Positions 9,804 through 17,398 of a DNA stretch of 64,000 bases are shown in pieces. How positions within the stretch are numbered: position 1 is the first letter of the stretch; each line of letters starts with the position of its first letter. The position numbers were made by a program, and so were the translations under genes. Under the pieces are notes generated by a model. That model worked only from the letters and a program-made list of their open reading frames with translations. It was not told where the DNA came from and made no database searches. The stretch is from Muricea muricata. Its lineage: Eukaryota; Cnidaria; Anthozoa; Malacalcyonacea; Plexauridae. The stretch spans positions 35,961,818-36,025,817 of the forward strand of contig OY979716.1 of NCBI GenBank assembly GCA_963855995.1. Direction: 5' to 3'.

Positions 9804-10752
9804 CTAGAAATACATGCATGCAGCAACCCCTCGCCACTAACTAAGAGCATGCAACTAAATTTTCGGAATTACATGAAGTACTTAAATAGGTTGTTGTCAT
9901 AGCAACGCGGCAATTGTTATTCTTTCTGTATGTTTTTTTCAAAATGACAAAATATTGAGTTTTTAAACCTTGTTTTATTCACAATTTTTTTAAATGGCAC
10001 AACATTTGTCATCGGTATGTTATTACGCCTAATGTAAGCTTAAATTTGGTATAAAATACGACCTATTAATTACATTAATAATAAGAAGACGGTCTTGCAT
10101 TTACAAAACATAAACTTACTCTGAAATTTAAACAGTGAATAGACTGAATGAGTACGGCTACGCCGGCCGTTATAAAGCATTACAACACAAGTATAAATAC
10201 GCATTATCAACAAACTTGCCTTGTGTTTCACGCCATAGTCAATTCTTGGCGCTTCTCTGTATTTTCCCCGAATTAATCTCTCTTCAATCTTCTTCAGCAG
10301 TCTCCTCGAGCCTTTGTCGTCGTCTACGCTCGTTTCGCCTTGCTAAACGTTCTGCTTCCTTGTTTTCCTTTCGCTGCTTGCTTGACTCCATATTTGTTGA
10401 CCTGATAAATGCTTTTTATTTAATTTTTACAACAATAAATTGTTGTTAAATTTGCAAAAATACAAAATATTATAGTGTAAAAAGCTAACTATAAAGTTAA
10501 ATATTTGCTGACAGTTGAATAACTTGAATTCGTGATTAATCAATCAACAATAAATTTTAAATCTGGCCAATCAGTGTCAGCCATTCATGACAGTCCACCA
10601 TATTGTTGAGATCAGTAAGGATGACGTCATGACATACCATTTTTACTACCTAACTACCACGAGCAACGACTTTGAACTCCCCTAATACGAAATTAGTAAC
10701 CCTCGCCCCGGGCTTGCGCCCGGAACGGCGCTTCGCGCCGTTGGCTCGGGGA
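9804..10752 (-). mobile_element. Helitron-like non-autonomous element, copy 2
   Basis: It has the same TCCCC start and CTAG end (minus strand) and the same 5' double hairpin as copy 1. It sits inside the RT gene of a CR1-like LINE. Removing exactly 9804-10752 restores the RT reading frame with no duplicated target bases, as expected for Helitrons and not for most other DNA transposons. The 5' flanking base is G, not the canonical A; the 3' flanking base is T. Confidence 0.65.
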
Positions 10753-11643
10753 CTAAGAAGAGTAATGGCCCAAGATTTGATCCTTGCGGGACTCCGCAGG
10801 TGATGTTGGCAGTATTTGATATTTCGTCGTTAATTTTACAAACTTGCTTTCTTTGTGAGACATGAGATGTAAACCAATGTAATGCGTGCCCTTGTATGCC
10901 ATAACTTCTAGCTTGGCAATAAGTATTTTATGGTCTACCGTAACAAAAGCTTTTTTTAGGTCGAGAAACAGGACACCGTTAATAAGACTTTTGTCCATGT
11001 TTACAAGGTATTGGTTCGAAGAATGTAAGAGTGTTGTCTCAGTTGAATGTTGGGTGCGGAAACATGACTGATTTGTTGATAGCAACTGGTTAGCATCAAC
11101 GAACTCACTTAATTATCGGTAGACCAGTTTCCCAAAAACTTTCGAAACTGCTGGTATTACTGAGATAGGCCTGTAATTTCAACACTCTGTCTTGTCTCCT
11201 GATTTGTAAATAGGTGTTACTTTGGCCAGTTTTAAATTGTCCGGAAAAATTCCAGTATTAATAGGTAAATTGAAAATGTATGTTAGTGAATTGACGATGG
11301 TTTCTCCTGCAGCAATTAAAAGTTTGTTAGAAATTTTGTCAAGACCTGCGGATTTTCCATCTTTTATTTTACTTATCTCGTTTTTGACTTCCGCAGAAGT
11401 AAAGTTACTGAAATTAAATTTTTGTGAACTAGGCGTCACGTAACTCATTGGATTGATACCACTGCTAGGTAAATTATCTCCTAGTTTTGGACCTATTGCG
11501 GAAAAATATCTGTTGAATTCTTCTGCAATGTTTTTGTCTCCAGTTACTTCTACGTGCTCAGTTTTTATTTTGTTAATCATTGTAGATTTTGATCTCTTAC
11601 TAACAATTTCATTAATTGTTTTCCATCCATTTTTGCTATTTTT
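10753..11643 (-). pseudogene. CR1-like LINE reverse transcriptase, 5' part
   Basis: Minus-strand frames show SKNSKNGWKTINEIV, EEFNRYFSAIGPKL, DGKSAGLDKISNKLL, LKLAKVTPIYKSG, then FLDLKKAFVTVDHKIL (first catalytic Asp, with one extra residue relative to the usual KAFDTVDH) and GVPQGS-LGP at the junction with the Helitron-like insert. Frames change between 11179 and 11085. The upstream end is cut at about 11643 by the giant inverted-repeat element, and the missing 5' part was not found beyond 21275. Confidence 0.8.
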
Positions 11644-11749
11644 GGAGGGTAGTAATATAGGGTCCGATCGAGCCCCTTTTTTGAGGGGGCGCGAGGGTGC
11701 AGGAGGGGGCGCACACATATTGAGAGGGCGCACCCTCATTAGAATATCG

Positions 11750-12012
11750 TGCCCTGATTGGTCAAACAGCGTACGTACACCCCGTGACGTACACACCGTG
11801 ACGTACGCCATAGTCGCGCCCTGATTGGTCAAACAGCGTACGTACACCCCGTGACGTTCACCCCGTACGTACGCTATTGCTATGCTCTGCTTGGTTGAAC
11901 TGCGTACGTACACACGCCGTGACGTACGTTATAGCCGTGCTCTGATTGGTTAATGGTTGGTCACATAAAACTATATAAATTCGCCGATACGTTTGGACTA
12001 TATAAGTTTACC
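11750..12012 (+). promoter_or_regulatory. Repeated CCAAT-box/CRE-like promoter
   Basis: Four modules begin near 11752, 11818, 11884 and 11939. Each has CTGATTGGT or a variant (inverted CCAAT box); the first three continue into GCGTACGTAC and GTGACGTAC (CRE-like half sites). The array ends in two TATA-type boxes (CTATATAAAT at 11971, and TATAAG at 12001), then the start codon at 12069. The same array recurs in inverse orientation at 20528-20700 and 21040-21160. Confidence 0.6.
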
Positions 12013-12068
12013 ATCGCGTTTTACTTACTACGATCACTAAGCTGTTTAATGGAAACTTGAAGACAAGA

Positions 12069-12557
12069 ATGAATAACCGACGCTCTGCAAGAAGAAGGCG
12101 AGTTCGTGATTGTGGATTTTGTCAGGACGATGTAGGTAAAATACCCGCTGTTGAATATCAGAAGTTGTTTTCACTGATCGAAGTGATATATACACACGCT
12201 GTTTTTACTGAAATCGAGCGACTCTGTGAAGGGAATTGTTGTGGTTGCAAGGTTGATCACCCAAGTCAAAGACAACATGACTGTCTGATGCTGACTGAAG
12301 AAGAAAAATGGGAATTATATTACAAAAAGGCTGTCGCATTACTGAACGAAAATCGATCGGTTTGGGACGAATTTATCGAAGCAACAAGGGTATTAAAACT
12401 GAGCTGTCATAAAGACGCTCTCGAACATTTAAGACACTTAGAGAGAGAGTCTGAAATCGCTTTGTATACTTTGTGGCAACTGCACAGCAATCAGGAAGAC
12501 CGTGAAATGAATTGTATTTTAGGATATCTTGCTTATTGGAGAGAAAGTAATAAATAA
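12069..12557 (+). CDS. Small Cys/His-rich protein of the giant inverted-repeat element
   Basis: A 162-aa protein; the frame is open from 12057 but the first ATG is at 12069. It begins with an Arg-rich stretch (NNRRSARRRRVRD) that could bind nucleic acid or act as a nuclear signal, followed by CGFC. Residues about 50-75 hold a compact probable metal site, CCGCKVDHPSQRQHDC (C-x2-C-x3-H-x5-H-x-C from the second Cys). The rest is charged and helical. A 3-codon upstream ORF (ATG at 12049) precedes the start, TATA boxes lie 70-100 bp upstream and AATAAA follows at 12686, so it looks like a compact self-contained transcription unit. I recognise the HPSQ-containing Cys/His pattern as a type seen in uncharacterised invertebrate proteins but cannot name the family. 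A truncated copy is at 20709-20924. Confidence 0.65.
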   Translation: MNNRRSARRRRVRDCGFCQDDVGKIPAVEYQKLFSLIEVIYTHAVFTEIERLCEGNCCGCKVDHPSQRQHDCLMLTEEEKWELYYKKAVALLNENRSVWDEFIEATRVLKLSCHKDALEHLRHLERESEIALYTLWQLHSNQEDREMNCILGYLAYWRESNK

Positions 12558-12685
12558 CTTTTACTGTCTGAGACATTGTGGTGGTAGTGATTTTGTTTCA
12601 GTAATTTTATTTCAGCGTTTTACTACGAACAGTGTTACGTACGCTATAAGCCGCGCTTTGTTTACATTGTCTGCATTCTTTCAAC

Positions 12686-12691
12686 AATAAA
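12686..12691 (+). terminator. Poly(A) signal AATAAA
   Basis: A canonical hexamer 129 bp after the stop codon of the Cys/His-rich gene. In the matching part of the right arm (near 20505) the hexamer is changed. Confidence 0.5.
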
Positions 12692-12804
12692 AAGGGTTTC
12701 ATATTTCATGTGTCGTGTTTGTGTTGTGTAATATAGTCTAGCTATTATGTGTCGCGTTATATGACCGTGTATTTTGTTTGGTTATTTTGTTGCACAGTTT
12801 GTTT

Positions 12805-13189
12805 ATGAAACGGGCAAAGATATCGATATCTTCGGATACTATTCAGAATATGTTTAGTACCTTAGTTAAAAATTTAAAGAAAGAAGTACGGGTGATATTT
12901 TGCGAGTAAGAAGGATTTATATCGTCATTTTAGTATATGCAACATAACAGGCTCTATCACTATTGCATCAATACATGTAGTTATGTGGCAAAGGATGGTT
13001 AAAGCATGTAAGATTTTGAAGTATCCAGAGTCATCGGCGATGCACGGAGACTACTTTGAAACAACGTTTGATATGTCTTGTTTCATTTGGTTTCAGCTGT
13101 ATTCCGAATCCCAAAGAACAGAGTGTATTAACAATCTTATTGACTATATTATTCGCGTGTGTAAATTAAAATTCACATCAACTGTATGA
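12805..13189 (+). pseudogene. Second small ORF of the giant element, frameshifted
   Basis: An ATG at 12805 opens a frame (MKRAKISISSDTIQN...) that stops at 12909. One frame over, the sequence continues without a stop from about 12897 through SKKDLYRHFSICNITG and MVKACKILKYPES to 13189, with a stop before STV-end. Together they would make a protein of about 125-130 residues with a single frameshift or a small intron near 12897. The inner part is mirrored at 15529-15723 with two amino-acid differences. No known domain was recognised. It might also be two unrelated short frames. Confidence 0.4.
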
Positions 13190-13439
13190 TGTATTATAAA
13201 TCATTTTAAAACTTGCTATATACTATGCATATTCTCTGTGGCTGTAGTATAAGCAAAATCACCAATTGGTTGCCGCTATTCAATCGAGAAATTATGATTT
13301 TTTTGAAGACATTGCATAAGTGAATATAAGTCCTGCGCGATGAGCATCATAACAACTGCTCATAACAACTCTTAAGCACATCCTGATATACTCATGCGAT
13401 CCGAATTATTGGGATTGCAATAGCATGGCTTGGGTGTTT

Positions 13440-13990
13440 TGCTGCGACGGGACTCCCGGGACCTGATTTGTCCCTCCACGGGACTTTGTGTCCCTCCACG
13501 GGACTTTTTGTCCCTCCACGGGACTTTTGTCTAGAAATAAATCTTTAGGAGCACATGCTCAAACAGCATGAGCACTTGCTCATATGCTCACAATTGTCCA
13601 TGAGCACTTCCTCATATGCTCACAATTGCTCATGAGCACTTGCTCATATGCCCACAATCGCTCATGAGCACTTGCTCATATGCTCACAAGAGCACTTGCT
13701 CATTTGCTCATAAGGTAGATTAATATATATATAGTTCTTTGAGACCTAAACACTAACATTATATATTCAAATTATTTTAAGATCCTAAGGCTGGCATGGG
13801 TTCGTTTTGCTGTGACGGGACTCCTGGGACTTAATTTGTCTTTCCACCGGACTTTGTGTCCCTCCACGGGACTTTGTCTAGAAATAAATGTTTATGAGCA
13901 CATGTTCAAACGGTATGAGCACTTGCTCATACGCTGACTGCTAATGAGCAATTGCTCATAATTTGCTCATAAAATTACAGCGCTTCCCAA
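13440..13990. repeat. Arrays of CCTCCACGGGACT and TGAGCA...TGCTCA motifs, left arm
   Basis: Three to four copies of TCCCTCCACGGGACTTT (13475-13530) are followed by about ten TGAGCAnnTGCTCA-type palindromes (13550-13715). A second, shorter round of both motifs lies at 13840-13975. The motifs are short inverted repeats, so single strands could fold into chains of hairpins. The right arm carries the mirror image at 14760-15230. Confidence 0.75.
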
Positions 13991-14024
13991 AAACAGGCCA
14001 ATTCTGGATAGTTAGTCTAGCGGA

Positions 14025-14583
14025 ATGAGCTGCAAGTTTTGTGGGAAAGTATTTAATCGCAACTTCAACCTACGCCGTCACGAAAGAGAATACTGTACAC
14101 TAAAGGATCGAAGAATTCAGGAAATGGATTTCAAAGATAATATTTCAACAAGTTCTATTGATAGTGAGTCCGAAAGTTTAATGGCAACCGGCAATGAGGG
14201 GAAAACGAAGAGCAGTTGGATCCTTGGGTACTATAATTGAAGAAGCAAAGCGACGTAGTGATATTGCTTTAGAGAATGTGAAGGAAATTCTAATAAACAG
14301 AGGTTTAGATGAGCAAACTGTAAGAGATCAAGCATATTCCAATGACTAGCTGAAACTTCAGAAAGAACTAGAAAGCGTTTGCATTTAACACCTTATGTGG
14401 ATGGTACTTAAAAACGATCCAATACATAGAAAAATAATGCTGGCAAAAAATGCATTGATGAAAAACGATGACTTTGACCCAGAAGAAGCTATGGAAGCTG
14501 CTATTGATAAGAGAAAGTTTCTGATAAGAAGACTTTTAAAAGATTATAGTTTTACAAAGGAAAATAATGATGCGGCCGATTAA
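14025..14583 (+). pseudogene. C2H2-type zinc-finger gene in the spacer of the giant element, decayed
   Basis: The start codon sits at the inner edge of the left arm. The first 70 residues contain one finger of the C-x2-C-x12-H-x4-C type (CKFCGKVFNRNFNLRRHERE then YC) followed by a Ser/Glu-rich acidic stretch. The frame then shifts at least twice (near 14200-14230) and has stops near 14347 and 14380. Homologous-looking sequence continues as IIEEAKRRSDIALENVKE, LKLQKELESV, DPIHRKIMLAKNAL and DPEEAMEAAIDKRKFLI to a stop at 14583. The intact ancestor would have had about 185 residues. I cannot name the family; the finger plus charged helical C-terminus suggests a DNA-binding protein of the element. 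Confidence 0.55.
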
Positions 14584-14715
14584 TTGTTCTCTACATGAGC
14601 GTGTTAATGAAGTATACTTCGTAGAATTAATGAACAAAGTCTGCTTTTCTTTTCAATTCTTAATAAATTTATCAAATACATATCTAAGTCTGGTGTCATC
14701 CCTCGAGGTTTATAT

Positions 14716-15889
14716 CTCATTCCGCTAGCCTAACTATCCAGAAATGGTCTGTTTTTGGGAAGCGCTGTAATTTTATGAGCAAATTAGTGAGCAGGTGCTC
14801 ATAAGAAGTTGTGAGCGTATGAGCAAGTGCTCATACCGTTTGAGCATGTGCTCATAAACATTTATTTCTAGACAAAAGTCCCGTGGAGGGACAAATTAAG
14901 TCCCGGGAGTCCCGTCACAGCAAAACGAACCCATGCCAGCCTTAGGATCTTAAACTAATTTGAATATATAATGTTAGTGTTTAGGTCTCAAAGAACTATA
15001 TATATATTAATCTACCTTATGAGCAAATGAGCAAGTGCTCTTGTGAGTATATGAGCAAGTGGTCATGAGCAATTGTGAGCATATGAGCAAGTGCTCATGA
15101 ACAATTGTGAGCATATGAGCAAGTGCTCATGCTGTTTGAGCATGTGCTCCTAAAGATTTATTTCTAGACAAAAGTCCCGTGGAGGGGCAAAAAGTCCCGT
15201 GGAGGGACAAATCAGGTCCCGGGAGTCCATTCGCAGCAAAACACCCAAGCCCATGCTATTGCAATCCCAATAATTCGGATCGCATGAGTATATCAGGATG
15301 TGCTTAAGAGTTGTTATGAGCAGTTGTTATGATGCTCATCGCGCAGGACTTATTATGAGCAGTTGTTATGATGCTCATCGCGCAGGACTTATATTCACTT
15401 ATGCAATGTCTTCAAAAAAATCATAATTTCTCGATTGAATAGCGGCAACCAATTGGTGATTTTGCTTATACTACAGCCACAGAGAATATGCATAGTATAT
15501 AGCAAGTTTTATAATGATTTATAATACATCATACAGTTGATGTGAATTTTAATTTACACACGCGAATAATATAGTCAATAAGATTGTTAATACACTCTGT
15601 TCTTTGGGATTCGGAATGCAGCTGAAACCAAATGAAACAAGACATATCAAACGTTGTTTCAAAGTAGTCTCCGTGCATCGCCGATGACTCTGTATACTTC
15701 AAAATCTTGCATGCTTTAACCATCCCTTGCTACGTAACTACATGGTGCAATAGTGATAGAGCCTGTTATGCTGCATATACTAAAATGACGATTTGAATCC
15801 TTCTTACTCGCAAAATATCACCTGTACTTATTTCTTTAAATTTTTAACTAAGGTACTAAACATATTCCAAATAGTATCCGAAGATATCG
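14716..15889. repeat. Right arm of the giant inverted repeat, inner part
   Basis: This is the reverse complement of about 12830-14029. It carries the mirrored TGAGCA arrays (14770-14860, 15020-15165) and CCACGGGACT motifs. A local duplication of about 39 bp (TTATGAGCAGTTGTTATGAT...) occurs at 15315-15395 and is absent from the left arm. The arm stops at 15889, where the YR retrotransposon begins, and resumes at 20390. Confidence 0.8.
15529..15723 (-). pseudogene. Mirrored copy of the second small ORF
   Basis: A 64-aa frame from MVKACKILKYTES to FTSTV, identical to the frame at 12983-13189 except for two residues (Pro to Thr, Tyr to His). The upstream ATG present in the left arm reads ACG here. 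Both arms are nearly identical at DNA level, so conservation does not itself show selection. Confidence 0.4.
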
Positions 15890-16423
15890 TTAATATCTGT
15901 CGTCGCAATACTTACCCATGTGGATGGTTAGGTGCAGACGTGTTCCGCTACTTATCTGGGGATTTGAGTTACTTGGAATCAGGTCCAACTCTCTTTGACC
16001 TGTCCATGCAGGACCTGACCACCGAACGTCTGCACCTTATCACACCGAACATTGTTCAGTGGAAGTTAAGTCATGACTGCACTGATTGCATTAAGAAAAA
16101 AAAAATTTTCTAATATTTGCGCTTTGGCTTTTCCTCTATACAGTGCACCGCTCCTGCTGGCTGTCTGATAGCTAATGTTCTGTGTGCCAGCTTGGCGCTC
16201 TCTATACCGGTCGCTTTAGGCTATCATAGGTCGTGCCCAGACTGCACGCGGCTCTTATGATATTAACCTAGGTTATTACATAACCTCATTTAATATCTGT
16301 CGTCGCAATACTTACCCATGTGGATGGTTAGGTGCAGACGTGTTCCGCTACTTATCTGGGGGTTTGAGTTACTTTGAACCAGGTCCAACTCTCTTTGACC
16401 TGTCCATGAACGACCTGACCACC
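15890..16423 (-). repeat. B2-A2-B1 repeat block of the YR retrotransposon
   Basis: Two copies of a 134 bp sequence (15890-16023 and 16290-16423, 400 bp apart, few differences) enclose a copy (16098-16289) of the sequence that also forms the other end of the element at 20202-20389. About 75 bp of unique sequence separates the first B copy from A2. Confidence 0.8.
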
Positions 16424-16569
16424 AAAGTGATATTTGATTCAAATTTCACCACTCCAAGGAACTCAAACCCTCCACACGGCTACACCCCCAGTGACAACCA
16501 CATGTGTCCGCGAAGTGCGAGATATGTCAGGATGATGCTAGCTCTACTATGGCCCAGACCCGATTGTGA

Positions 16570-17180
16570 AACTGTGCTGCGGTCATAACAGTTAGCCCAG
16601 GACAAGACCCCGCTGCTAAGTTGTACTGCGCTCAAATCAATATTAGCAAAGCGACCAAACCCAACTGCTGAGCTGTTCTACGGTCATATCAATTAGCAAA
16701 GGGACCAGACCCAATTGCTAAGCTGTGCTGCGCTCATATCAATTAGCAAAGGGACCAGACCCAATGGCTATGCTGTGCTGCGCTCGTATCAATTAGCAAA
16801 GGGACCAGACCCAATTGCTAAGCTGTGCTGCGCTCATATCAATTAGCAAAGGGACTAGACCCAATTGCTAAGCTGTGCTGCGCTCATATCAATTAGCAAA
16901 GGGACTAGACCCAATTGCTAAGCTGTGCTGCGCTTATATCAATTAGCAAAGGGACCAGACCCAATTGCTAAGCTGTGCTGCGCTCATATCAATTAGCAAA
17001 GGGACCAGACCCAATTGCTAAGCTGTGCTGCGTTGATAAGCTAGGAACGGGACGAGACCCAATTGCTAAGCAGTGCTGCACTTATAACTTAGCAAGGCGA
17101 CCATATGCAATTCCTGAGCCGCGCTGCGCCCATAAATTAGCGGAAGGACCCCACCCAATTGCTACGCTGCGCTGTTCATA
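16570..17180. repeat. 50 bp tandem repeat inside the YR retrotransposon
   Basis: About twelve units, each with AATTAGCAAAGGGACCAGAC followed by CCAATTGCTAAGCTGTGCTG. The central seven units are nearly identical and the flanking ones diverge. The period is exactly 50 bp (units start at 16741, 16791, 16841 and so on). It occupies the place where a recombinase gene would be expected. Confidence 0.85.
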
Positions 17181-17398
17181 CTAATTGGCAAACGACAGGA
17201 CGCACACGCGCTGCTCCCATGTGCGTTAGCTGTAGCAAGGCACTAGGCCCGAGACCAAATGAGACTACATTGTTTGGTTATTTTGTTGTTTGCTTGTTTG
17301 TTTTTTTTTTTTGTTTATTATTATTATTACTATTCTGTATGTTGAAACCGATATTAATCAAGCTATATTACAAACAATATTACAAATAATATGGAGTT

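Noticed and set aside
16570-17180. Tyrosine recombinase gene of the YR element
   Set aside because: Frames here are short translations of a 50 bp tandem repeat with none of the R-H-R-Y context.
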